From an uncultured Chloroflexota bacterium (GTDB lineage Bacteria > Chloroflexota > Chloroflexia > Chloroflexales > Roseiflexaceae): 31,141 bases of DNA. Below the pieces are notes generated by a model. That model saw only the letters and a list, made by a program, of their open reading frames with translations, had not been told where the DNA came from and ran no database searches. The stretch spans positions 1-31,141 of the forward strand of contig CALFIC010000080.1 of assembly GCA_937876225.1 (NCBI GenBank). Direction: 5' to 3'. Shown piece after piece: positions 9,255 through 16,409 of the stretch (position 1 is the stretch's first letter; each line of letters starts with the position of its first letter). A program made the translations under genes and the position numbers.

Positions 9255-9331
9255 GCAAACTCCGTTTTTTAAGAGGGGACACAATAATTGAAGGTATAAC
9301 AATACTATTATTATATGATACGAACCGGGTA

Positions 9332-9829
9332 TTACTGCTGTGACGATGTGATAACCAGGCCCGGCCACAACGAACAAAAAAACAGACCGGCAGTGCTCCC
9401 AGCGATAGCGCCATTGACCAACAATACTTCGTAGCTGGCAGTGGGCCAGTAGTGGATTTCGAGCCACCACAAGCCAAATGGAATAGCTGCAGTAACGAGT
9501 CGGAACGCCCAATGCCAACCAAACCACCGTGGTAGTGATTGTTGACGTTGCCCCCACTGTACGCCAAACCACGCCAACCACAAGCCAATGGTGGCACCCC
9601 AGCACCGCGTACATACCGCCATCGGGGCGCCGAGTAATTCATACGATTTGGCTGGTGTAGGACACACATAAGTGCTGAGTAGATTGCGGGCCAACCAACC
9701 AAGGTCGGTCATGATAGGTAAACCAGTGGCGATAAAGAGGGCTGCGGTGGGTGGTCCAAAAAAAAGCACCACTAGGAATACACGATACGGCCAGGTCGAC
9801 CATGTGCGTTGTGGCATGGTGGTTATCAT
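9332..9829 (-). CDS. DUF2085 membrane protein
   Basis: A 165-residue membrane protein, start ATG 9829. About four hydrophobic stretches are visible: YRVFLVVLFFGPPTAALFIA near the N-terminus, IGLWLAWFGV, FRLVTAAIPFGLWWL, and a C-terminal one with GAIAGSTAGLFFCSLW. The block MAVCTRCWGATIG with a preceding Cys (STYVCP) is the conserved cysteine signature of DUF2085; in most members the first Cys is in a CHQ motif, here it is CPT. Function is unknown; the Cys pattern suggests metal or redox use. Its ATG overlaps the crtB stop codon in the 4-bp ATGA arrangement, so it is translationally coupled to crtB and probably serves the membrane or carotenoid context. Confidence 0.8.
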   Translation of the reverse strand: MITTMPQRTWSTWPYRVFLVVLFFGPPTAALFIATGLPIMTDLGWLARNLLSTYVCPTPAKSYELLGAPMAVCTRCWGATIGLWLAWFGVQWGQRQQSLPRWFGWHWAFRLVTAAIPFGLWWLEIHYWPTASYEVLLVNGAIAGSTAGLFFCSLWPGLVITSSQQ

Positions 9830-10809
9830 TGAAAATCTCGTTTGAGGCGTTGGCGTGCCTGCCAGAGTAAGCCGATCTTGTGCCAAAACGGTACAAAGGC
9901 TCGCTTGGTAAATACATCGTAATCATGCTGATGAATGCTATCGAGGATGCCACGGTAAATTGTTGCGGCAGCTGCAATAGCGAGGCTACTATCGGGATTA
10001 AGCAGGCCAATCCCTGGCCAGGATTCTTCGTACAAGGCATGCGCACGGGCACTTTGGAAGCGCATCAAGGCTTTGAAGCGCGGGCTCCGTTGCTGGGCAA
10101 ATATTTCGGCTTCATCAACCCCAAAAGCCACTAAATCTTCTTGGGGGATGTAGATGCGCCCGCGCCCGGCGTCTTCGCCAATGTCACGCAAGATGTTGGT
10201 GAGCTGGAGCGCCACGCCTAATTTGACGGCATAATCGACGGCTTCTTCGACATGGCCAATGATTTGCATCGAAATCAAGCCAACGACAGAGGCGACCCGA
10301 TAGCAATACATCCACAAATCTGCAAAGGTGGCGTAGCGTGTCACCGTGAGATCCATGGCAATACCAGCTAATAATTCGTCGATAAGTTCTTGCGAGATAT
10401 TATAGCGGGCGACAGTGTCGTGCCATGCAATCAAGACCGGGTTGTCGTGGGGGGTGGCACGATGATGCACCAAATTGACCCAGTGTGCCAGGGCATGGGG
10501 GGCGGAGCCAGCTGCGGCTTGGTCGACAATATCATCACTCGTACGACAAAACGCATAGAGTGCGCGGATTGCTTGTCGCTTGGCTGGGGGGAGTAACTCT
10601 GTACTCAAATAAAAACTTTTGGAGTGGTGACGGGTCATTGCGACACAGGTGGCATATGCCGCCGTGCGTTCTGCATCAGTAATTGTATGATAATCATTGG
10701 CGACCCGTGAATGATCGCTATGGTCAATAAAACGTTTTAGGCTATCTAATAACGCTGTTGCATCGCCAGCGGGCGGACGCAACACGGTTTCGGTATGTTG
10801 TGTTAACAT
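9826..10809 (-). CDS. crtB: phytoene/squalene synthase family protein, probably phytoene synthase
   Basis: A 327-residue all-alpha prenyl synthase that should join two geranylgeranyl diphosphates head-to-head into phytoene, the first carotenoid step. Both Mg-diphosphate aspartate motifs are present: DDIVD (92-96) and NILRDIGED (205-213). YAFCRTSDD and GRIYIPQEDL also match CrtB more closely than squalene synthases. The start ATG 10809 follows AAAGAGAT; the frame runs on to 10875, but without a ribosome site. It heads a run of four close minus-strand genes. The carH photoreceptor-repressor lies directly upstream, which fits light control of carotenoid synthesis. A squalene-type product cannot be fully excluded from sequence. 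Confidence 0.9.
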   Translation of the reverse strand: MLTQHTETVLRPPAGDATALLDSLKRFIDHSDHSRVANDYHTITDAERTAAYATCVAMTRHHSKSFYLSTELLPPAKRQAIRALYAFCRTSDDIVDQAAAGSAPHALAHWVNLVHHRATPHDNPVLIAWHDTVARYNISQELIDELLAGIAMDLTVTRYATFADLWMYCYRVASVVGLISMQIIGHVEEAVDYAVKLGVALQLTNILRDIGEDAGRGRIYIPQEDLVAFGVDEAEIFAQQRSPRFKALMRFQSARAHALYEESWPGIGLLNPDSSLAIAAAATIYRGILDSIHQHDYDVFTKRAFVPFWHKIGLLWQARQRLKRDFQ

Positions 10810-10877
10810 AATATCTCTTTCGCCGGGGCGTATAGCATTAACCAGCATAGACCAAAATTGCACACAACTAGCCATAG

Positions 10878-10949
10878 ATGTAGTACATGTTGTGGTGAAT
10901 AGTGAATATATGCAGTATGATACTGTGATAATGATAGCATAATATCACA
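10878..10949 (-). promoter_or_regulatory. crtB upstream region with three palindromes (candidate operators)
   Basis: Three symmetric sites lie within 72 bp upstream of crtB. ATGTAGTACAT is at 10878-10888, CAGTATGATACTG at 10913-10925, and TGTGATA-N12-TATCACA at 10924-10949. The last two overlap. A weak promoter on the minus strand may place ATGTACTACAT between TTCACC and TATGGC with 17-bp spacing. CarH is the obvious candidate binder, but the 11-bp repeat seen at the carH promoter is not found here intact. Confidence 0.4.
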
Positions 10950-11010
10950 ACGATTTGGGGTAATGCAGAAAACAAAAATTCTACAACACTACTACATTAC
11001 ATATGCAGAT

Positions 11011-11079
11011 AATAAAAATAGGCAAGTGCGCACTTCCTCGTCACATACAATGTCAAATGATGTGAGACGAGGAAGTGCG
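11011..11079 (-). terminator. rho-independent terminator of carH
   Basis: CGCACTTCCTCGTC (11029-11042) pairs perfectly with GACGAGGAAGTGCG (11066-11079), and a few further TGTG/CACA pairs extend the stem after a 2-nt bulge. On the minus strand the stem is followed, 8 nt later, by TATTTTTATT. It begins 10 bp after the carH stop and separates carH from crtB transcription. Confidence 0.65.
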
Positions 11080-11088
11080 GCATGGGTT

Positions 11089-12024
11089 TTAGGTTGATCG
11101 CGCTAATAGCGTCGCGACATTTTCTGTTAATTCACGGGCATCATATCCCAGAAAGTGCCCTGGTATGGTGGTGCGTAATGTTGGTTCGAGGTTGAAAATC
11201 CGACCACCGTACCCAAAACGCATATGGGGGTAGCTTTTTTGGATAGCGACGGCGACTTCTTGTAGTGAATGTGCGGCATCGACGGTGGTCGCAGACAAAC
11301 AGACCATGTCTGGGTGTACTTTGGTGATTGTTTCGAGCAAATCACTCAAAGGGACGCGGGCACCGAGGTAGATGACCTTCCAGCCCCGCCGTACCAAAAA
11401 GAGGCTGGCAAACAAAATACCCATGTCGTGGGGTTCGTTGGGAGCACAGCCCACGATAATCGTCTCGCGGGTGGCTACGGTCTCGAAAATATTAATCAAG
11501 CTGGCGAGTTTGCGGCGCATAAACTCGGTGGCAAAATGCTCCGAAGCGATGTTGATTTCGCCACGGTGCCAGCGTTCGCCGATTTCGACCATAACCGGTT
11601 GGATTAATTCAAGTAATACTTGTTCGAATGGATGGAGGGAAAAAGCCTCGCTTAGCAAACGATCCGAGGCACCTGCATCAAAACTGGTAAGTGTGCGCGT
11701 TAGTTCTTGGACCAATTGGTCAAGTCCACGGGTGATATTAGCGGCGGGAAGGGTTTCTTCGTCCTCTAGGACATTGCTGAGCAACATGACGGCATGACTG
11801 ATATTCATGCCTTCGGCGGTGCGGTCACGCAACCAGCGGATTATCGCGATGTCACGCTCTGAATACAAGCGATGCCCACCTTGGGTCCGTTGTGGACGAG
11901 GTACTCCGTAGCGCCGTTCCCAGGCTCGGAATGTGTCTGGCGGCACAGAAGTATCGAGCGCCACCGCCTTCGTGTTGAATACCGGCGCAAGCGATAGTTG
12001 CGTCAGAGATGGAGGTATTGCCAT
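11089..12024 (-). CDS. carH: MerR-family B12-binding light-sensing repressor, CarH-like
   Basis: A 311-residue protein with an N-terminal MerR-type winged helix (about 12-80; FRAWERRYGVPRPQRT and GGHRLYSERDI) and a C-terminal methionine-synthase-like cobalamin module. The cap helix carries W152-x9-E162-H163, exactly the W-x9-EH signature of CarH photoreceptors. The Rossmann half has NEPHDMG (E197, H199), the E-x-H position that supplies the lower axial His to cobalt. CarH proteins bind adenosylcobalamin, repress carotenoid genes in the dark and fall apart in light. ATG 12024 is chosen because AAAGGAAG precedes it by about 7 nt; the frame continues to 12066 without support. The position upstream of crtB and the direct repeat at its own promoter fit this role and autoregulation. 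Confidence 0.93.
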   Translation of the reverse strand: MAIPPSLTQLSLAPVFNTKAVALDTSVPPDTFRAWERRYGVPRPQRTQGGHRLYSERDIAIIRWLRDRTAEGMNISHAVMLLSNVLEDEETLPAANITRGLDQLVQELTRTLTSFDAGASDRLLSEAFSLHPFEQVLLELIQPVMVEIGERWHRGEINIASEHFATEFMRRKLASLINIFETVATRETIIVGCAPNEPHDMGILFASLFLVRRGWKVIYLGARVPLSDLLETITKVHPDMVCLSATTVDAAHSLQEVAVAIQKSYPHMRFGYGGRIFNLEPTLRTTIPGHFLGYDARELTENVATLLARST

Positions 12025-12064
12025 AGTTGCACTTCCTTTTGCCCCATTAGGTGGGTTATTTCGC

Positions 12065-12118
12065 AACTATAGCATGATGCACAGATTTTGTCAATGTTTT
12101 GTGTAGGTATGCACAGAT
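12065..12118 (-). promoter_or_regulatory. carH promoter with direct-repeat operator
   Basis: On the minus strand TTGACA (12088-12093) and TATAGT (12065-12070) are separated by exactly 17 bp, a near-perfect sigma-70-type promoter about 40 bp before the carH ATG. The 11-mer ATGCACAGATT (plus-strand reading) occurs at 12076-12086, inside the spacer, and again at 12108-12118, upstream of the -35. The two copies start 32 bp apart, about three helical turns. This is a strong candidate for CarH self-repression. Confidence 0.75.
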
Positions 12119-12301
12119 TCGATAGTGTTTGCATAAATAAATAGTACGGCGACACAAAAATACGCATATATAGCTAACACATTAATAGATTGCCGGAAAT
12201 TGTGTGTGACACAACGGGCATATCGGTAAGAGGCGAGTGGTGGTAGTGTGTGGTGCTTATTCACGTCACGCCAGGATATTTTTTACAAAGAAGAAAATAA
12301 C
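12119..12301. other. AT-rich intergenic sequence, no gene seen
   Basis: Between the carH operator and the end of the propeller gene nothing gene-like is visible on either strand. It includes tracts such as ATAAATAAATAG and no RNA gene was recognised. Confidence 0.5.
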
Positions 12302-12302
12302 A

Positions 12303-12324
12303 GCGCCATGACTACATGAGGCGC
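12303..12324 (-). terminator. weak hairpin at the end of the propeller gene
   Basis: GCGCC (12303-12307) and GGCGC (12320-12324) flank the TAG stop codon and are followed on the minus strand by GTTATTTTCTTC. The stem is short and the T-run broken, so it may be only a partial terminator. Confidence 0.35.
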
Positions 12325-13130
12325 GCACTGGCGATAGCGTTTATTTGGGGGAATCCGGTGCGAATCGACTGCCAATCGAGGCCACGATTTTCGCTATACC
12401 ATACGGTGCCGTTATCATCACCGACCCATACCCGATCAGGGTGGTAGGTGGTGGGGTGGATAACGCGCGGGATGATGGCTGGGGCACTGATCTGCCATGT
12501 CGTGTGGTAACTCCATAGCTGTTGCTGGGCGACCCCGAGCAACGCAAACGGCGTACCAGATAATAGTGTCGCGGTCTGCCACCCGGCTGGCGGAGTGGGA
12601 ATGACCCCGTTATCCCCGCTCCAGTGCTGATCGTTGGTACGAGTTAGCCGCTGTGTACCATCGTTACTCAGGGAGATAGTTTCCCCAATAGCAGTGCGCT
12701 GCCACGTCAATCCGCCATCGCTACTGAGCTGACTCGTGGTTGCATCGCCATACCAAATCGTATCACCACCAGCACTGAGTTGGGTTGCATTGCCGAGTGT
12801 GTGCCACGTCATGCCGACATCGTGGCTGATATACGCCAGCGTGCCATCATGCGCTACGATGCGTGCAGGTGTGGTGCGGGAGGCGATGAATTGGTGCATG
12901 GATGGCATACCAATGGGGTGCCATTCTTGGCCGCCATCAGTGCTCCGCCAATTGGTAGTGGTTCCACTTGCGATGAGCATGGTAGGGTCGAGGGGGTTGG
13001 CCCAGATTGCTGTGATGGGGTGTGATTGCAGAGCGTGGCCCGCTTTAAGCCAGCGCCCGATACCGCCAGGATTACTCAAGGTCCATACGCCGTCCGCAGT
13101 GGCGATAAATACTAATTCTGCTTTGGCCAT
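12312..13130 (-). CDS. BNR/Asp-box beta-propeller protein (YCF48/sialidase-like fold), function unknown
   Basis: A 272-residue protein without signal peptide or membrane segment. Four Asp-box-like turns recur about every 40-50 residues or at multiples of that: STDGGQEW, SHDVGMTW, SSDGGLTW and SENRGLDW. They mark a six- or seven-blade propeller like those of sialidases, YCF48/HCF136 and the VPS10 family. Catalytic sialidase residues (FRIP and the Arg triad) are not seen, so an enzyme role is not supported; a binding or scaffold role is more likely. Its ATG lies 3 bp after the stop of the upstream methyltransferase, so the two form an operon. Confidence 0.75.
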   Translation of the reverse strand: MAKAELVFIATADGVWTLSNPGGIGRWLKAGHALQSHPITAIWANPLDPTMLIASGTTTNWRSTDGGQEWHPIGMPSMHQFIASRTTPARIVAHDGTLAYISHDVGMTWHTLGNATQLSAGGDTIWYGDATTSQLSSDGGLTWQRTAIGETISLSNDGTQRLTRTNDQHWSGDNGVIPTPPAGWQTATLLSGTPFALLGVAQQQLWSYHTTWQISAPAIIPRVIHPTTYHPDRVWVGDDNGTVWYSENRGLDWQSIRTGFPQINAIASARLM

Positions 13131-13133
13131 GAT

Positions 13134-13937
13134 TTAGGCTCCTGTGCGGGTAGCGTTGATAAACCAAACGATTCCGGTAATGGTACTTGATTGGATGTGC
13201 CAGCCATAACGCGCCAGCTGGGCAATAATTGCATCAGGGTCAAAAAACGTAATTCCCCCGGGCGCAAGTGCCGCTTGGGTTATTTTGCCAAAAAACGAAG
13301 TGGCACGGATAAGCGCCATGTTGATCAAGGTGCTCGTAGGAGTAGCAATGCGTGAAATTTCGGCGAATACGCGTGGGATCTCTTCCATTTCGTTGAGTGA
13401 TCCGCCGATGACGATACCGTCTGCTACGCCGCCCGGCATTGGTAAGATCCGGGCATCGGCCCGGATGTAACTAATCGGTAGGCGAGCGGCCTCGGCCCGA
13501 CGTTGGGCTTCGATGAGCATTGGCATGGAGCGGTCGATGCCAATGATGGATTTTTGGGGATAGGCTTTGGCGATGAGACGCGCATAGAGCCCATTGGAGC
13601 AGGCCAGGTCTACGATTAATCCGCGCGTATGCGTGTACGCTTCACGAAGGATGGCTTGTTCGCGGTCATAGCCAAATGAGGTGCCGCTAAGGATACTTAG
13701 TGCATACGGACGCCATATTCGCTCATAGGCCCATGCCGTTAGCCACCATTCGTTGCTCCAGGCTGCCATGCTGTGTGGACGTGTTGGCGTGAGTAAATCG
13801 AGGATGCCTTGGCGAATATCATAAGTATGGGTATTGCGGGTACAGCGCACACTGCCATGCGTCCCATCACCGATATGGAGCCGGAGTGCGGCGTGGCAAG
13901 CTGGACAACGGAGATAGACTAGATCAGCGAGTTGCAT
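13134..13937 (-). CDS. SAM-dependent class I methyltransferase with N-terminal Zn-binding segment
   Basis: A 267-residue protein. The N-terminus has CPAC (11-14) and a third Cys in VRC (32), like the Trm112/RlmA-type zinc segment, though the usual fourth Cys is replaced. A class I methyltransferase fold follows: LIVDLACSNG (107-116) is motif I for SAM, and IGIDRS has the acidic residue D135. NEMEEIPRVFAEISRI resembles the Methyltransf_11 post-motif region. The substrate cannot be told; quinone-, lipid- and RNA-directed enzymes all share this layout. ATG 13937 follows AAAGGGAT at a suitable distance, so the longer frame to 13982 is rejected. The propeller gene follows after 3 bp. Confidence 0.8.
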   Translation of the reverse strand: MQLADLVYLRCPACHAALRLHIGDGTHGSVRCTRNTHTYDIRQGILDLLTPTRPHSMAAWSNEWWLTAWAYERIWRPYALSILSGTSFGYDREQAILREAYTHTRGLIVDLACSNGLYARLIAKAYPQKSIIGIDRSMPMLIEAQRRAEAARLPISYIRADARILPMPGGVADGIVIGGSLNEMEEIPRVFAEISRIATPTSTLINMALIRATSFFGKITQAALAPGGITFFDPDAIIAQLARYGWHIQSSTITGIVWFINATRTGA

Positions 13938-14006
13938 AATATCCCTTTCGTGGTGGCGTGTGTAGGAACTCATGCCTACCATGAGGGAAACGAATAGCGG
14001 GTAATT

Positions 14007-14345
14007 TTAGTAGCGTGGAATCGTTGGATCAACGAGTTGTGACCAGGCATCGATGCCACCACTCATATTGGATACATTCTTGAATCCGAAGCGTTGTGTG
14101 AGGGTCGCAGCTACATGTGCGCTCCGCATCCCATGATGACACATTACCACGATTGTCGTATCACGGTCAATTCCGGTGACCCAATCGAATGACATACTCA
14201 TCGGATGTAATTTGGCATCATCAATACGAGCAATGGCATATTCTTCTGGCTCCCGTACATCGATGAGCTGGAATAATTCGTTGCGCTCACGCATGGCGGC
14301 TACTTCTTGGACGCTCAGTTGGTTGTACAGCGGATGGGTATTCAT
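14007..14345 (-). CDS. single-domain rhodanese-like protein
   Basis: A 112-residue protein covering one rhodanese domain. The active-site loop CHHGMRS (Cys69) has the six-residue length and basic end of sulfurtransferases rather than phosphatases. LIDVREPEEYAIARI and NMSGGIDAW are further family blocks. It can carry persulfide sulfur; the physiological acceptor is unknown. ATG 14345 is preferred over an in-frame TTG at 14351, because AAGGG lies 8 nt upstream of the ATG. An IscA/ErpA-type gene lies upstream on the same strand but behind its own terminator, so a link to Fe-S assembly is only suggestive. Confidence 0.9.
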   Translation of the reverse strand: MNTHPLYNQLSVQEVAAMRERNELFQLIDVREPEEYAIARIDDAKLHPMSMSFDWVTGIDRDTTIVVMCHHGMRSAHVAATLTQRFGFKNVSNMSGGIDAWSQLVDPTIPRY

Positions 14346-14463
14346 ATGCAAAACCCTTAAATCAATGTAAGTATATTAATTCAATTATTTATATAATACC
14401 ATAACCGAAATAACAATAGCACAACAGGCGATTTATGATTGATATTGATACTATATCGGTGGG

Positions 14464-14506
14464 TATATAAAAAAACAACACCTCTTCGCATTGCGAAGAG
14501 GTGTTG
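14464..14506 (-). terminator. strong rho-independent terminator after the IscA-like gene
   Basis: CAACACCTCTTCGCA (14476-14490) is the exact reverse complement of bases 14492-14506. On the minus strand the stem runs straight into TTTTTTT followed by ATATA. It lies 16 bp past the stop codon at 14523. Confidence 0.93.
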
Positions 14507-14522
14507 TCCGCTGAACAGGGAA

Positions 14523-14972
14523 TTAGTGGCTGCCGCAGCTGCCACAACCGCCGCCGTTGCTGTATTCGTCTGCATCTTCGCCGCCCTCTTCTTTGGAGCG
14601 GAACGAGTGACCACAGCCACAGCTTGATTGGGCGTTGGGGTTATCGATTTTGAAGGCGCCTTGGAGCATGTTGTCTTGTTGGAACGAAATGGTAGCACCG
14701 GTCAAGTAGCGTGCGCTGATGGGGTCAAGCATCACGTTGAGGCCGTGTGCGGTCCACGTGGTGTCGCCTTCGCGGGGCTCGTTGTCAAAGGTCATGCCGT
14801 ATTGCATGCCTGAGCAACCGCCACCCGACACAAATACGCGCAAGGCGTAATCGGTCAAATCACGCTCTTGCATCATGCTTGCTAACCGTTCGGCTGCAGC
14901 TGGGGTGATATTGATGGTTGGTGCAGCTGGCACAAACTCACGGAGCTGAATGTTCTGGTCGAGCAACGTCAT
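14523..14972 (-). CDS. HesB/IscA/ErpA-family Fe-S carrier with Cys-rich C-terminal extension
   Basis: A 149-residue A-type Fe-S carrier. The three conserved Cys are in SGGGCSGMQY (C53) and SCGCGHSF (C118, C120), where a [2Fe-2S] or [4Fe-4S] cluster is held before transfer to target enzymes. Typical family members end right after CGCGxSF at about 105-120 residues. This one continues for about 25 more residues: an acidic stretch, then GGGCGSCGSH with two more Cys (143, 146). The ATG follows a strong GAGGAGG ribosome site. It has its own promoter and terminator, so it is a single-gene unit. Whether it serves as IscA, SufA or ErpA cannot be decided; no suf or isc genes are in view. Confidence 0.92.
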   Translation of the reverse strand: MTLLDQNIQLREFVPAAPTINITPAAAERLASMMQERDLTDYALRVFVSGGGCSGMQYGMTFDNEPREGDTTWTAHGLNVMLDPISARYLTGATISFQQDNMLQGAFKIDNPNAQSSCGCGHSFRSKEEGGEDADEYSNGGGCGSCGSH

Positions 14973-15002
14973 CTCTGACCTCCTCTAGTAAACAAAAAAT
15001 AT

Positions 15003-15056
15003 CGAATACGAACGTATTCGTTTGGATAGTATAGCAGAGATAATAAAAACTGACAA
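15003..15056 (-). promoter_or_regulatory. promoter of the IscA-like gene with palindromic operator
   Basis: Minus-strand TTGTCA (15051-15056) and TATACT (15028-15033) have a 17-bp spacer. Just downstream, where transcription should begin, CGAATACG-AA-CGTATTCG (15003-15020) is a perfect 8-bp inverted repeat. A bound protein there would block the start. The regulator is unknown. Confidence 0.72.
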
Positions 15057-15120
15057 CCTTGTTTCTATTTGCGTATAGAGGGTGTGTCAAATCGGTATCC
15101 TGGGCGCTCTCCATAATCAC

Positions 15121-15151
15121 TATAGACAAATTAGCACATATGTGCTAATTT
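15121..15151 (+). promoter_or_regulatory. dinB upstream 24-bp perfect palindrome (possible LexA-type box)
   Basis: Bases 15128-15151 form a perfect palindrome with core TTAGCACATATGTGCTAA, 40 bp before the dinB ATG. A -10-like TATAGA (15121-15126) sits directly before it. DinB genes are often SOS-controlled, so a LexA site is plausible, but this core is not a LexA consensus that I can assign. Confidence 0.6.
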
Positions 15152-15191
15152 AGAGCAGACTAGATTACCACAGTATTACAAAGGAGTCCCG

Positions 15192-16409
15192 ATGCGGACA
15201 ATTATGCACGTAGACCTCGATGCTTTTTTTTGTGCGGTCGAACAGCGCCGTAATCCTGCCTTGGCTGGCAAAGCCTTTGTGGTGGCGGGGCGATCTGACG
15301 AGCGGGGCGTCGTCGCAACTGCTTCATACGCCGCCCGGGCCTACGGCATCAAGGCCGGTACCCCTACAGCTCGCGCCCAACAACTCTGTCGCGACATCAT
15401 CGTGGTCAGGCCGCGCTATCCCGATTATGTAGCGGCCGCAGCCGAAGTCATGCAGGTGTTGCAGTCCGAGACGGTGTTGGTCGAACAGGCCTCGATCGAT
15501 GAAGCCTATGTCGATTTGTCGGGGCTGACAGAATCCCCGGTGCGGGTGGCCCGGCGTGTGCGCGCTCGCGTGCACCACGAACTGCAATTATCGTTGTCGT
15601 GTGGGATTGCCAGCAACAAATTGGTCGCCAAGGCCGCTACCGATATCGGCAAACAATTGGCTCGTGACGGCACGATGCCCCAGGCGATTTATGCCGTGCC
15701 CCAAGGCGAAGAAGCGCGCTTCCTCGCCCCGCTCCCCGTCGACACCTTGTGTGGGATTGGCCCCAAAACTACCCAGCGCTTACATGCGCTAGGCATCACA
15801 ACGCTCGGCGAAATCGGCTGGACCCGTGAAGCCGATATCCGGGCAGCGTTTTCGCCCCGCCAAGCCAACGAACTCATCCGCTGGGCCCGGGGGATCGATC
15901 ATACGCCCCTCGTATTTATGCGCCCGCCCAAATCACTCTCGCACGAAACGACTTTTATGCGCGATACCAGCGATGTGCTGGTGGTCGAAAGTACGTTGCT
16001 GACACTGACCTATGAGCTGGCCCGGCGTCTGCAGCGCAAACAATTGCGCTGTTATGTGGTGAGTTGCCGGATTCGCTGGGATATGCGCGAATCAGTAGCA
16101 CGCCAAGCGCGCTTGGTGCGTGCTAGCGACCAAGGTGACGAAATCTACGCGCGGGTGCATGATTTGTTGCATTATTTGTGGGATGGCAAACGGGCGATTC
16201 GTTTGGTGGGGGTAGGGGTGTCGCAACTCGGTGATTATCCGGCCCAACTCGGTTTGTGGGACAGTCTCACCAGCGCAGATGCTGAGCAACAGGCGCAGCG
16301 TGTGATTGTGGCCGCCGAGCAATTCCTCGGTCGGCCGTTGTCAACGCACCGGCTGGCGCAGCCCGGCCCCAAACGCTGGACGCCGGCCGACCTAACCCCC
16401 GAGCGCTGA
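15192..16409 (+). CDS. dinB: DNA polymerase IV (Y-family translesion polymerase)
   Basis: A 405-residue Y-family polymerase for lesion bypass and mutagenic synthesis. Metal-binding residues are visible: Asp8 in VDLDAFF, and Asp103-Glu104 in SIDEAYVDLS. Phe13 is at the steric-gate position that excludes ribonucleotides. The little-finger domain follows, and QLGLW (352-356) resembles the beta-clamp-binding pentapeptide. The start is well supported by AAAGGAG 6 nt before the ATG. A perfect palindrome upstream suggests damage control of expression. The 3' end overlaps the convergent moaA gene by 18 bp. The gene looks richer in G and C than those to its left. Confidence 0.96.
   Translation: MRTIMHVDLDAFFCAVEQRRNPALAGKAFVVAGRSDERGVVATASYAARAYGIKAGTPTARAQQLCRDIIVVRPRYPDYVAAAAEVMQVLQSETVLVEQASIDEAYVDLSGLTESPVRVARRVRARVHHELQLSLSCGIASNKLVAKAATDIGKQLARDGTMPQAIYAVPQGEEARFLAPLPVDTLCGIGPKTTQRLHALGITTLGEIGWTREADIRAAFSPRQANELIRWARGIDHTPLVFMRPPKSLSHETTFMRDTSDVLVVESTLLTLTYELARRLQRKQLRCYVVSCRIRWDMRESVARQARLVRASDQGDEIYARVHDLLHYLWDGKRAIRLVGVGVSQLGDYPAQLGLWDSLTSADAEQQAQRVIVAAEQFLGRPLSTHRLAQPGPKRWTPADLTPER

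Noticed and set aside
9255..9614. N-terminal extension of the epimerase frame (120 codons)
   Set aside because: It overlaps the DUF2085 gene in part, has no family similarity, and the internal ATG 9254 has a good ribosome site exactly at the Rossmann fold.
15128..15151. Naming the dinB palindrome as a LexA box outright
   Set aside because: The core does not match a LexA consensus that I know with certainty; kept as a candidate only.
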